Assembly: GCA_041492185.1 (NCBI GenBank)
Contig: JBGPWL010000138.1
Location: forward strand, 1 to 9,099
Direction of reading: 5' to 3'
Source of the DNA: JAOAPY01 sp041492185
Lineage (GTDB): Bacteria > Acidobacteriota > Blastocatellia > Pyrinomonadales > Pyrinomonadaceae
Length of the DNA: 9,099 nt
The notes beneath the pieces were generated by a model. That model saw only the letters and a program-made list of their open reading frames with translations. It was not told the DNA's origin and did no database searches. The position numbers and the translations under genes were made by a program. Below are positions 1 to 6,967 of the stretch, piece by piece. How positions within the stretch are numbered: the stretch's first letter is position 1; the number at the start of each line of letters is the position of its first letter.

Positions 1-1636
1 AGATCCAATCGATAACGTACCGTCCGTGGCGCGAGAGCAGCGACGTGATATTGATATGCCGCTCCTGCAAGTCCTTGTTTGGATAGAGCTGATCGAAGGC
101 CCGTTGCAATTGCCGGTGCGCCGTCTCGTCGCGGCCCATCTGCGCGCGATGAAAGCGTGTGCGCAGACCCTCAAGCTGGTAATTAATCTTGCGTCGGCCA
201 GTCTCCAGCGCGTCCGCCAGCGTTGGATCGATTGCGCGCAGTTGCTCTCTCAGTTCATCAAGCTCGCGGTTAACGCTCTCCTCCGTCCTCACAAAAGCCT
301 TCGCCGTGCCCGCGCCGAGGTGTTCCTCAACAACACGCGCGAGTACGTTATCAGGACCCGGAAGAAGGTCCGCCAGGCCGAGCCCATACCGTTCGAGCAC
401 GCGACCCGTATGACTTTCAACCATCGTCATGCTCGAACGAGGCAATATCGGTGTCACCGGCCTTCCAAGCACGCGATAAACTTCCGCCGTCTGTGCGAAG
501 TAAGCGATCTCCGCGGCGCCGCCGAGATAAGCAATCGTTGGCAGCAGGTAATCCTGCACGACCGCGCGCAGCGTGACGTTGGGGCTGAAACTTCGCGGAT
601 CGTTCAAGGCCCGCTCAGCTAATTCTTCCGCGGTGTATTCTTCGTCCCTTACTTTCGTCCGATACCTGTCGCTGTTTGTACGCGTGACTGCGTGGCGCGC
701 GCCTGCGGCATCATGCAAGAAGAGCGGAAACGAGTTTGCCGAGGCAACTACCTGTGCATGGTACCCCGCAGTTTCAAGTTGCCGGCTGCGCGCCTCGACC
801 GCCGTGGCGATCTCATACGACTTACGCGCGGCATCGGCATAGAGCGGCGCCGCTAACTTTTTCAATCGTTCGTCAAGCGGATCGAGAAATATCAAACCGT
901 GTCGACCAAGCAGCGCGGTCATCATGCGCGCGAATGCTTCACCGTAACTGCGCCCGGGCTGCCACGCATCGCGCAACAGGTGATCGAGATCAGAAATGAA
1001 TTCCGATTCCGGCAACTGGTCGAGCAGCTGCTGCACGACTTCATTGATCGAGTCGTCCAGAATTACTCGGCCGACAGGTTGCCCCTCCTGATGCAATTGC
1101 GTGGTGATGTCGACGCTGGCAAGCCGGCAGTCCCGACCAATGAACTCTGACTTGGCGACTTCGACGAAATCGTGATCCTCGGTAGCAATCCAGAAAACGG
1201 GAACCGCTTTCGTGTTGCGTTGCGTCAGGCAGCCCGCGAGTTTGACCGCGGTAAGCGCTTTGTAGATCGTGTAAAGAGGACCGGTGAAGAGTCCCGCTTG
1301 TTGACCGGAGACCACGGCCAAACAATCTGCCTCGCGCAGGCGTTCGATGTTCGCGAGGGTTTCTGCGCCGGCGCCCCATGTGGTGTTCATCGCTTGCAGC
1401 GCATCGCATAACGCATTGCGATCGGTCTTATGCGCGCCGAGAACTTCGGACGCGCGCGCCGGCAATTCGTGATGAAAGCGCACCGCTGACGGATAAAACT
1501 GGCGAAGCAGGAGTGGATCGCGCAGATAGTCGAGGAAGAGCCGCGTCTGATGCGGGATACTTTCGAACGAAAGCGTCTCGACATGCAAACCGGCCTCTTC
1601 GGGCGTGCTGTAACAGGCAGTTTCCGCCGTGGTCAA
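1..1636 (-). CDS. bshC: Bacillithiol biosynthesis cysteine-adding enzyme BshC (3' end cut by window edge)
   Basis: BshC is the putative ligase that adds cysteine to glucosaminyl-malate, the last step of bacillithiol synthesis in the cytoplasm. I translated all 545 complete codons visible and found no frameshift. Family landmarks are in order: an N-terminus with IPHQTRLFLDYL, SGQQAGLFTGPLYTIYKAL from about residue 110, FWIATEDHDF at 148-157, GGAAEIAYF at 372-380, a charged, probably coiled-coil helical stretch at about 446-506, and a C-terminal INITSLLSRHGRYVIDW. The known family is about 540 residues, so only a short tail should be missing. The start is a TTG at 1636-1634: an in-frame TAG lies upstream, no ATG fits, and AGGAG sits 11 bases before the TTG. 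The upstream gene on the same strand is the DapA/HOGA-like aldolase, with a 157-base gap. The identification is from family memory, not a search, but the motif match is strong. Confidence 0.95.
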   Translation of the reverse strand, partial: MTTAETACYSTPEEAGLHVETLSFESIPHQTRLFLDYLRDPLLLRQFYPSAVRFHHELPARASEVLGAHKTDRNALCDALQAMNTTWGAGAETLANIERLREADCLAVVSGQQAGLFTGPLYTIYKALTAVKLAGCLTQRNTKAVPVFWIATEDHDFVEVAKSEFIGRDCRLASVDITTQLHQEGQPVGRVILDDSINEVVQQLLDQLPESEFISDLDHLLRDAWQPGRSYGEAFARMMTALLGRHGLIFLDPLDERLKKLAAPLYADAARKSYEIATAVEARSRQLETAGYHAQVVASANSFPLFLHDAAGARHAVTRTNSDRYRTKVRDEEYTAEELAERALNDPRSFSPNVTLRAVVQDYLLPTIAYLGGAAEIAYFAQTAEVYRVLGRPVTPILPRSSMTMVESHTGRVLERYGLGLADLLPGPDNVLARVVEEHLGAGTAKAFVRTEESVNRELDELREQLRAIDPTLADALETGRRKINYQLEGLRTRFHRAQMGRDETAHRQLQRAFDQLYPNKDLQERHINITSLLSRHGRYVIDWI

Positions 1637-1660
1637 TTCTGTTATCGCTCCTACCGGACT

Positions 1661-1690
1661 ATTCTACGCACGAGTGGCAGCTTCTGCCAG
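1661..1690 (-). promoter_or_regulatory. Candidate sigma70-type promoter of bshC
   Basis: On the minus strand, CTGGCA (1690-1685, four of six consensus bases) is followed after 18 bases by TAGAAT (1666-1661, five of six). Transcription would start near 1654, leaving a short leader with AGGAG before the TTG start at 1636. It would let bshC be expressed independently of the aldolase gene upstream. Seen by eye only; the -35 element is weak. Confidence 0.35.
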
Positions 1691-1699
1691 TGAAGAACC

Positions 1700-1714
1700 T
1701 CACGCAAAGGCGAA
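1700..1714. repeat. Short fragment of the 'cacgcaaaggcg' intergenic repeat
   Basis: TCACGCAAAGGCGAA in the gap between the aldolase gene and bshC resembles the arms of the larger palindromic repeat at 7956-8048, which contain CGCAAAGGCGCGAAG and, on the other strand, GTTTCACGCAAAG. It could be a decayed copy of the same dispersed repeat or a chance match. Apart from this and the bshC promoter, I see nothing else in this 157-base gap. Confidence 0.3.
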
Positions 1715-1793
1715 ATCACGTTCGGACAAGCCGGAGAACGAAACGACAATTGATCGCGACCGGTTTGCGTTGAGTGTTTCTGCTTTGGGAAAT

Positions 1794-2813
1794 TTAATTC
1801 GAGACGGATTCCGCTGACAAGGCCGCTGGAGTGTTCGTTATTTCCATTGAGTTTTCCAGGGACGCTTTCGCTTCTGCTAAAAGCTGCGCGATCTCCTTGC
1901 GCGCCGCTTCGTCCGGCGATCGCAGTGGCGCTCGCACAGCGCCGCCGCTAAAGCCAATCATGTCCAATGCGGCTTTCAGACCTCCGATGCCGTAAGTCGT
2001 CGTGACAGCCCGAGCCAGCGGCGTCAGCGTTTCCTGCAACAAGGCCGCACGCTCGTGCTCGCCGGCGCGAACCGCGCGAAGAATCTCAAGGCAGTGTTCC
2101 GGAGCAACACAGCCGACTGCGAGGATCGCTCCCGTCGCGCCAACGCCGAGCGCTTCAAGCAGCACGGTCCCGTTTCCCGTCAGGACAGCGAAGTCCTTGA
2201 GCGCCGATCGCCCGCGCAGAAACTTTACCGTCGCTTCAAGACCTTCGATGTCCGCTGAGCTGTCCTTCACGCTGATAATATTCGGATGATCACTCAATCG
2301 CGCGACAGTATCCGGCTCGATCTTGACACTGGTCAGGGCAGGCATGCTGTAGAGAATCACGGGAACCGGCGCAGCATCAGCCACCGCGGTGTAATGGGTC
2401 ACGAGTACATCCTGCGTGATTGACGGTCGATAGTAGTGGGGCGTGATCACAAGCAGGGCATCCGCGCCGGCGTCTGCGGCTTTCTTGACTTCATTGATCG
2501 TCCCGCGTGTACTCTGCTGCCCGGCGCCAACAATGAAAGCGAGATCGCGTGGCACTGCTTCGCGCGCGACTTCGATCACCTGCAGATATTCACGTTCGTC
2601 GAGATGCGCTCGCTCGCCGGTGGAACCAAGCACAACGTAACCAGCGACGCCCGCTTCGTTCCACTTCTGAATATTGGAACGAAGAGCGCGCGCGTCTATC
2701 GCACCGTCTTCGTCAAAGGGAGTGGTAAACGGAAGCAGAAGGCCGCGCAGATTTTGTGTTGAGAACCTGGTCGCGGGAAGATCTCGTTCAATTGTTTGGT
2801 CGTTTCGTCTCAA
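1794..2813 (-). CDS. DapA/HOGA-superfamily class I aldolase (pyruvate-type Schiff-base lyase)
   Basis: This is a TIM-barrel enzyme of the dihydrodipicolinate synthase / N-acetylneuraminate lyase superfamily, which forms a Schiff base between a lysine and an alpha-keto acid. Visible landmarks are GSTGE (63-67), TPHYYRP (124-130), the catalytic-type tyrosine Y155 in ILYSMPALT and the Schiff-base lysine K183 in VKDSS. The Y-to-K spacing of 28 matches E. coli DapA (Y133/K161). The arginine that binds substrate carboxylate in DapA (R138) is replaced by Leu160. Segments such as HYTAVADAAPVPVILYSMPA and YGIGGLKAALDMIGF resemble vertebrate 4-hydroxy-2-oxoglutarate aldolase (HOGA1). I therefore do not call it dapA; a HOGA-like or other keto-acid aldolase is more likely. 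At 339 residues it has about 20 extra at the N-terminus. The start is a TTG: an in-frame TAA (2825-2823) lies just upstream and no ATG or GTG precedes the barrel. There is no ribosome binding site. It begins 24 bases after the IPT-protein gene on the same strand. Confidence 0.88.
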   Translation of the reverse strand: MRRNDQTIERDLPATRFSTQNLRGLLLPFTTPFDEDGAIDARALRSNIQKWNEAGVAGYVVLGSTGERAHLDEREYLQVIEVAREAVPRDLAFIVGAGQQSTRGTINEVKKAADAGADALLVITPHYYRPSITQDVLVTHYTAVADAAPVPVILYSMPALTSVKIEPDTVARLSDHPNIISVKDSSADIEGLEATVKFLRGRSALKDFAVLTGNGTVLLEALGVGATGAILAVGCVAPEHCLEILRAVRAGEHERAALLQETLTPLARAVTTTYGIGGLKAALDMIGFSGGAVRAPLRSPDEAARKEIAQLLAEAKASLENSMEITNTPAALSAESVSN

Positions 2814-2821
2814 GCCGAGGC

Positions 2822-2827
2822 ATTATA
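2822..2827 (-). promoter_or_regulatory. Consensus -10 hexamer, possible leaderless promoter of the aldolase gene
   Basis: TATAAT (2827-2822) ends 8 bases before the TTG start at 2813. A transcript starting 7-8 bases downstream would begin at or next to the start codon, and no Shine-Dalgarno sequence lies in the gap. No recognisable -35 is seen at 16-18 bases upstream; that position falls in the Ala/Gly repeat end of the preceding gene. The alternative is translation by readthrough or coupling from the IPT gene, 24 bases upstream. Confidence 0.4.
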
Positions 2828-2837
2828 ACACTCCGCA

Positions 2838-3854
2838 TCATCCGGGGGCGGCTGCGTCTCCGGCTGCATCTTCGGCTGCCGTTCCGTCTCCGGCTGCATC
2901 TTCGGCTGCCGTTCCGGCTCCGGCTGCCGCTCCGGCTCCGGCTGCGTCTCCAGCTCCGGCTCCCCCCGCATCGTCGCCGTCGGCCCCGTCAGCCGTGTAG
3001 GTGTAGGCCTTAGCCTTGGTGGACTTCTGACCAGCCTCATTCACAACCTCTACGTCAACCACCCCGACACTATCACCAGCCGGAACATCGGCTTTGATTG
3101 ACGTATCACTCACGATCTCGATATTGGCCGCCGGCTTGCCGCCAACAAACACTTTCGCTCCAGCAGCAAAGCCAGTTCCCGTTATTGTTAACTTGTTGCC
3201 ACCTGCTAGCGGTCCCTCAGTAGGATCGATGCCCGTGATACCAGGACCGGGAGTTAGGCTGTCTTTTCTGGAAGCGTCTCCCTGCGACTTGAATAGCGTG
3301 TTAAAAACCTCCGCCAATTTGTCGGCAGCCTGTTTCGAAAACATCCCCGTGAGGCCGGCAATGGCAGCAATTCCAAAAGGGTTGATCTTTGCAGGATCAT
3401 TTGCAAAGTCGCCGCTAAGGACCACCGAGAGCAACCCTCCCCTAATCGCGAAATAAACAATTAGTGCCAGGCAGACACCCACGACGGGTCGCAGCAGGTA
3501 CCACAGCATCCAACTCGGACTGAACTGACGGTTGCCACGATAATCGGAATAGGAAGTTGCAGCGTGGATATAACTCCCAAGCGCACCGGCGACAATTACC
3601 AGCAGAATCAAGCGCTCCTCTATCGTAGTCCAAAGGTTCAATTTGTTGATTAAGAAAAACAGTTGGACGGGCCTGCCGGGGGACGGCCAGGGGTGTGGCG
3701 GGAAAACCTTGAATAGGAGATAGATCAATATGAATGGGAGCACCACATAATAAGTCCCGAGAATAGCGCGCGCCCGGTTCAGTCTCTGTTGTCTCTGTTT
3801 GCTGTCTTCCTCTTCCTTGACTTGTTCGGGGGTTGGTCCTTCGAGCATAGTCAT
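2838..3854 (-). CDS. Membrane protein with IPT/TIG domain and Ala/Gly/Asp repeat tail, function unknown
   Basis: I do not recognise a named family for the whole protein. Residues 1-29 are charged (probably cytoplasmic). Hydrophobic segments follow at about 30-51, 81-99 and 116-146, with a weaker one at 158-173. Between them are conserved-looking stretches such as WYLLRPVVGVCLALIVYF and NPFGIAAIAGLTGMFSKQA. Residues 205-287 form an IPT/TIG immunoglobulin-like fold: ITGIDPTEGPLAGGNKLTITG, GTGFAAGAKVFVGG, and a closing VVDVEVVNEAGQKS. From about 288 to the end is a low-complexity tail of Ala, Gly, Asp and Glu with a duplicated 10-residue unit. The side of the membrane holding the IPT domain depends on whether 158-173 spans. 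The start ATG is preceded by AGAGGA at 8 bases; a second ATG two codons in is also possible. It follows the 675-residue exported protein gene by 65 bases, probably in one operon. IPT domains commonly bind proteins or glycans, so an envelope scaffold or docking role is a guess. Confidence 0.85.
   Translation of the reverse strand: MTMLEGPTPEQVKEEEDSKQRQQRLNRARAILGTYYVVLPFILIYLLFKVFPPHPWPSPGRPVQLFFLINKLNLWTTIEERLILLVIVAGALGSYIHAATSYSDYRGNRQFSPSWMLWYLLRPVVGVCLALIVYFAIRGGLLSVVLSGDFANDPAKINPFGIAAIAGLTGMFSKQAADKLAEVFNTLFKSQGDASRKDSLTPGPGITGIDPTEGPLAGGNKLTITGTGFAAGAKVFVGGKPAANIEIVSDTSIKADVPAGDSVGVVDVEVVNEAGQKSTKAKAYTYTADGADGDDAGGAGAGDAAGAGAAAGAGTAAEDAAGDGTAAEDAAGDAAAPG
2856..2915. repeat. Two identical 30-base tandem units in the IPT-protein tail
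   Basis: Positions 2856-2885 and 2886-2915 are identical 30-base units, followed by degenerate GGCTCC/GGCTGC copies up to about 2960. On the minus strand each unit encodes one 10-residue block of the type GTAAEDAAGD, so the array stays in frame. Such arrays change length by slippage or recombination, so tail length probably varies between strains. Confidence 0.85.
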
Positions 3855-3900
3855 GATGTTTGTCCTCTCAGGCTAGATTGGCTTAATAATACACTGCACT

Positions 3901-3927
3901 CGCGGTAGTTCGGTCGAACTTATCGCG
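3901..3927. repeat. Inverted repeat at the stop codon of the 675-residue protein gene
   Basis: AGTTCG (3907-3912) and CGAACT (3915-3920) are perfect inverse complements two bases apart, bracketed by CGCG at 3901-3904 and 3924-3927. On the minus strand the hairpin overlaps the TAA stop (3922-3920) and lies in the 65-base gap before the IPT gene. No T-run follows, so it is not a typical intrinsic terminator. An mRNA-stabilising or processing hairpin is possible. Confidence 0.5.
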
Positions 3928-5947
3928 GTGAATTTGCACGTACCAACTCGAGTAGCTTATCAGTGTCCATTTTGAGTCCAAAGTTAAAACGCCATCCTCG
4001 TCTTCTGTCCGTCTCAGTTGCGTTCGAGTAACTCACAGAGAAAGGAACTGCCATACCTTTGAAGAGCGGGAAACCCATCAAGAACTGAAGCGAGCCGATG
4101 TCAGCTTTTCTTCCTTTCACGCGGCGGTTTTCAAACATCCTTTCATAGCTACCGACAAATGAGTAAGTAATGCGGCCAAGATCGAGAGTCTCCGTAAACG
4201 GGCTCGCCGCGTTCCCTTCGAATGAGAGAGCGACATTGACAGCGCGCATCCGCTGCTGTTTCAGGACTGCGTTGGGCTGATGATAAAAGGAAACCGCCGC
4301 ATTCGCGGTGATTGTCTTCAAGGGCAAAGGACGCAGCATGGGGGTGTTCTGTTCGAATAGCAGCTTGAATTCGGAGTAATTGCCCATCACTGGTTCACGG
4401 TGGTCAATGTAGGCAACAGTCCCCAAAGGTCCCTTGAAGAATTCATCCAACTTCTTATTGAAGGCCTCTCTTACGACCTTGAGGTTCAACTGAGCAGCAA
4501 CCAAATTCGGCACCAGTATCTCTTTGAATTGATTCACTGCACTGGGACTCAGTTTGCTGACTTGGCTGGAGACATTATTCCTTAAATAATCCAGCATGGT
4601 ATCGGACAACTGACAAACGTTCTTGTCGCTGAACGTCCCGTCCGCGTTAAGATTCCTTTTGAAATCGTCACCGGCCATCAGAGAAACGGCTGCGGACTGA
4701 AGTTCAATGTTTACGCGAGCGGCTAGGGGGCCCAGGACAGGCTCAGTACTAATAAACAAGGCCGCATTGTTGAGAGCAATTAAACGGGCCTGAATGTCTT
4801 TCGCTACCCCATCCCAGATCGCCTCTAGTTTCTTTGACCGCGGACTGCGATCCCCCGCAAACCTATACTTTATGGAGTACTCCCGCAGTTGACTGCGGGT
4901 GGCGCTTCCGAGTAGCTGATCCTGCTTCGCAATATTGAAGCTGGCGGAAACCCCGAATCGATTAAGGACTCCCGCATTTTGGTAGGCATTTCCGTTATTG
5001 CCCTTGTTCAGCATGAAAAGTGCTGCGGGCGAAGTACTGAGTGTAAGGATCGAGTCTCGTACATTTTTCTCGACCAGTCCATTCTCGATACCGAAGCCTA
5101 ACAACCAGGCGAATCCGGGTTTGTCTACCGCACTAACAGACGCAGCAGAGGCAGAAGAACCTAACTGCTTATCCGTACGAACAGTCTCACCAAGGTAGCG
5201 GTAGGGCTCCAGTTCACCCAGTGAAATTGTTTTCGTTTTCGCTGGATCTTCCGTCAGCGGGACAGTGACCTGGACGTTTAGAGCGTCCGCAACCGTATAA
5301 AAGACCAGTTTGTAATTCTGGCTACTAATCTCCTGGGCTTTCTCTTTAAGCGAACCTTCGTTGATAAGAATGCTCTTAGCAAGTCTATAGACTTCGTCCG
5401 TCAATATCGGAGGAAACTTCTTTGGGTCACAAGTCGCCTTGGTCGGGGAAGGAGAGGCCGCGGGGGTGGGTGAGGGAGACGCCGTCAGAGAAGCATTGCT
5501 CGCTGATTTTGCGGGTTGCGGTAGGCTCCCCGCGTCAGAGTCCGCCCCGGCACTCTCGGTAGCCGATGATCGGTCTTCACCTAATCCCAGGCTCACTCGA
5601 AGGATACTGATCTTGTCAATTATTTGCGCCTTCTCTTTCGCTAACTTGTCTCGAGCTTTGGCGGCCTCAGTATCGTTGGAGTCTGCCGAAGATTGGATCT
5701 TCGAGAGAACATCAATCTGTTGTTGCAAGGGAGTAAGAGTGCGTTCGTACAAGCGAAGCAAAGTGCGTTTGTAGATCTCCAGCGTAGAGGGCGCCATGGT
5801 GCTGACATCCATCGCCTCCATACGCTTAATCTTTTCCCGCAAGTCGTCCACATTAGCGGATGAATTCCCGGATTGGGCCACGACAGAACTGGCCACCAAA
5901 AGAGCAATCATGAAGATTGCCAATGAGATTCGGAATCGTGATTTCAT
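3920..5947 (-). CDS. Exported protein with helical N-terminal region and beta-rich, barrel-like C-terminus, function unknown
   Basis: I recognise no named family. A clear Sec signal peptide (KSRFR, a hydrophobic core at 8-22, then SSVVA before Q25) predicts export. Residues 33-120 are heptad-like and charged, probably coiled coil. Residues 125-172 form a Ser/Ala/Pro/Thr linker ending in SPSPTPAASPSPT. Two cysteines (C173, C445) remain in the mature part. From about 275 onward, alternating hydrophobic strands appear (around 278-290, 330-340, 355-364, 541-556, 566-578, 591-604, 615-643 and 649-660) with Tyr/Phe-rich turns, for example ITYSFVGSYERMF and WRFNFGLKM. This pattern suggests an outer-membrane beta-barrel interrupted by a helical insert at about 370-500. 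The barrel is inference; a structure prediction would settle it. AGGGA lies 6-7 bases before the ATG. The gene follows the small beta-rich gene by 59 bases and precedes the IPT membrane gene by 65, so all three probably share a transcript. GC content is visibly lower than in the flanking metabolic genes. Confidence 0.85.
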   Translation of the reverse strand: MKSRFRISLAIFMIALLVASSVVAQSGNSSANVDDLREKIKRMEAMDVSTMAPSTLEIYKRTLLRLYERTLTPLQQQIDVLSKIQSSADSNDTEAAKARDKLAKEKAQIIDKISILRVSLGLGEDRSSATESAGADSDAGSLPQPAKSASNASLTASPSPTPAASPSPTKATCDPKKFPPILTDEVYRLAKSILINEGSLKEKAQEISSQNYKLVFYTVADALNVQVTVPLTEDPAKTKTISLGELEPYRYLGETVRTDKQLGSSASAASVSAVDKPGFAWLLGFGIENGLVEKNVRDSILTLSTSPAALFMLNKGNNGNAYQNAGVLNRFGVSASFNIAKQDQLLGSATRSQLREYSIKYRFAGDRSPRSKKLEAIWDGVAKDIQARLIALNNAALFISTEPVLGPLAARVNIELQSAAVSLMAGDDFKRNLNADGTFSDKNVCQLSDTMLDYLRNNVSSQVSKLSPSAVNQFKEILVPNLVAAQLNLKVVREAFNKKLDEFFKGPLGTVAYIDHREPVMGNYSEFKLLFEQNTPMLRPLPLKTITANAAVSFYHQPNAVLKQQRMRAVNVALSFEGNAASPFTETLDLGRITYSFVGSYERMFENRRVKGRKADIGSLQFLMGFPLFKGMAVPFSVSYSNATETDRRRGWRFNFGLKMDTDKLLELVRANSPR

Positions 5948-5971
5948 CTCTTTCCCTCAGCAACGCTCGTC

Positions 5972-6008
5972 AACCTGTCGGGGCCTAACGCAACTCCTGA
6001 GACAGGTT
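5972..6008. repeat. 8-base inverted repeat after the stop codon of the small beta-rich gene
   Basis: AACCTGTC (5972-5979) and GACAGGTT (6001-6008) are perfect inverse complements with a 21-base spacer. On the minus strand the repeat starts inside the TAA stop (6009-6007) and fills most of the gap before the next gene's ribosome binding site. No T-run follows, so premature termination is unlikely. It parallels the inverted repeat at 3901-3927 in the next gap of the same cassette. Confidence 0.5.
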
Positions 6009-6348
6009 ACTGAACAACTTCGAACTTGAATTGTTTGTCCAGCAACGGATCACCATTAACAATAGAGGCCGTAAATGGGCCTGAGTTGTTCGGACTATTT
6101 CCGTTGATGTCCAGCCGGTATTTTGCACCGTCCGGCGCTCCCAGAAAACCGAATTCGATTGCAAAGAAATGGATTTGACCTACTGGCTTAGTAACCTTGA
6201 AGGCATACCTGCCATCCGGTGGTTTATCGAGCGCGGTCGTATCCAAGACGGCGGTGTATAGCTGTCCGAGGTTAATGCTCGGCGTTATCTGGATGGTCAC
6301 ATCCTCGCCGGGGTTCACTTGGTACAAATACTTGTCAACTTTCTTCAT
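6007..6348 (-). CDS. Small beta-rich protein of unknown function, first gene of the three-gene cassette
   Basis: This 113-residue protein has no signal peptide, no membrane segment and no cysteine. It is rich in alternating polar and hydrophobic residues with Gly/Asn/Pro turns (VDKYLYQVNPGEDVTIQI, DGRYAFKVTKPVGQIHFFAI, YRLDINGNSPNNSGPF), which suggests a compact beta-sandwich. I do not recognise the family. An upstream in-frame ATG at 6438 would add 30 residues, but I chose 6348: GAGGGAG lies 6 bases before this ATG, and the extension is Arg-rich and noncoding-like (NWRSRFVNGRRSKAREHS). It leads a same-strand series with the exported 675-residue protein and the IPT membrane protein, so it may be a cytoplasmic partner, or a substrate exported without a Sec signal. 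The function is not inferable from sequence alone. Confidence 0.75.
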   Translation of the reverse strand: MKKVDKYLYQVNPGEDVTIQITPSINLGQLYTAVLDTTALDKPPDGRYAFKVTKPVGQIHFFAIEFGFLGAPDGAKYRLDINGNSPNNSGPFTASIVNGDPLLDKQFKFEVVQ

Positions 6349-6468
6349 ACTATGCTCCCTCGCTTTTGAACGGCGACCATTGACGAACCGACTTCGCCAA
6401 TTTTTTGTAAGTGAAACTGTGTAAAGAGATCGCTTCAAACTTCCGAACTGCGATCTTGAAGTGTCGTA

Positions 6469-6505
6469 TATGGGGTTTTCATTTTATATGAGAGAACGCC
6501 CCATA
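6469..6505. promoter_or_regulatory. Inverted repeat flanking a -10-like hexamer, operator candidate
   Basis: TATGGGG (6469-6475) and CCCCATA (6499-6505) form a perfect 7-base inverted repeat with a 23-base spacer. Between them the minus strand carries TATAAA (6488-6483), a possible -10, but no good -35 is seen. If used, transcription would begin near 6476, about 128 bases before the small beta-rich gene. A repressor or dimeric regulator site is a speculative reading. Confidence 0.3.
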
Positions 6506-6739
6506 ACATTTCAGATTCTTGAAATTTCGCCGGAACCAACCTGACCGCTCCAGCCAGAGTAATTCACGCCTCAATTAGTAGTTAACGCGTAAACCACAAC
6601 CAAATTCCCTCAGTCAGTTTCTCCGGGAGCAAAGGCGGCTTCGCAACCGATAAGAAGAAAAAGGTGTCGAAGTCGCCGTGGTTAAGGGAGAACGCGCCCC
6701 GCAGCGCGTTGGACCGGATAATGTTACGAGGACAAGCGC

Positions 6740-6768
6740 CTTATACTCCGCTGCAAAAACGCTGTCAA
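6740..6768 (-). promoter_or_regulatory. Near-consensus sigma70-type promoter facing the three-gene cassette
   Basis: On the minus strand a perfect TTGACA (6768-6763) is separated by exactly 17 bases from TATAAG (6745-6740, five of six). The predicted start is near 6733. The first gene downstream on that strand begins at 6348, so the leader would be about 385 bases, unless a separate small RNA is made. A GC-rich perfect hairpin (6691-6710) would fall early in this transcript, and an oligo-T stretch (minus strand, around 6661-6651) follows about 30 bases later. Confidence 0.6.
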
Positions 6769-6937
6769 GCGAATTGTCCTTGTCCCCGCGTTTTCTGCCC
6801 CCAGCACCCCCTTGTGACATTCCGTAAAGGTCCACCCCTTTACTGAGTCGCGGGTAGGCCTAAGTAAACTCCTCGCCAATCCACTATCAATATCAGGAGG
6901 CGCCAAAACATTTCACTCACGAAGGCTAAGTCTGCGC

Positions 6938-6967
6938 TTGACCAAAGGTTCAACCTAACCCGATGAT
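6938..6967 (+). promoter_or_regulatory. Candidate promoter of the PhzF-family gene
   Basis: TTGACC (6938-6943, five of six) and GATGAT (6962-6967, four of six) are 18 bases apart. The predicted start near 6974 leaves a leader of about 40 bases that includes the GGAGG ribosome binding site at 7001-7005. Seen by eye; the -10 is imperfect. Confidence 0.4.

Noticed and set aside
26..622. 198-codon open frame on the plus strand
   Set aside because: It lies opposite bshC, whose frame carries all family motifs without interruption.
2674..3000. Plus-strand open frames rich in Ala/Pro/Ser or Arg/Leu
   Set aside because: They are other-frame readings of the repeat-coding tail of the IPT protein and of the aldolase N-terminus.
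2838..6348. Cassette as a known secretion or contractile-injection system
   Set aside because: No sheath, tube, baseplate, ATPase, secretin or TolC-like motif is visible; only general envelope features are.
6349..6438. 30-residue N-terminal extension of the small beta-rich protein from the ATG at 6438
   Set aside because: The internal ATG at 6348 has a strong GAGGGAG site at 6 bases, and the extension is Arg-rich and unlike the rest.
6614..6835. 73-codon minus-strand open frame in the divergent intergenic region
   Set aside because: It reads through the near-consensus promoter and a perfect inverted repeat, has no ribosome binding site I can see, and shows no domain-like pattern.
6784..6838. 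Possible G-quadruplex on the minus strand (four G-tracts of 4-5 bases) upstream of the -35
   Set aside because: Only two of the tracts are close together; the loops of about 10 and 23 bases make a stable quadruplex doubtful.
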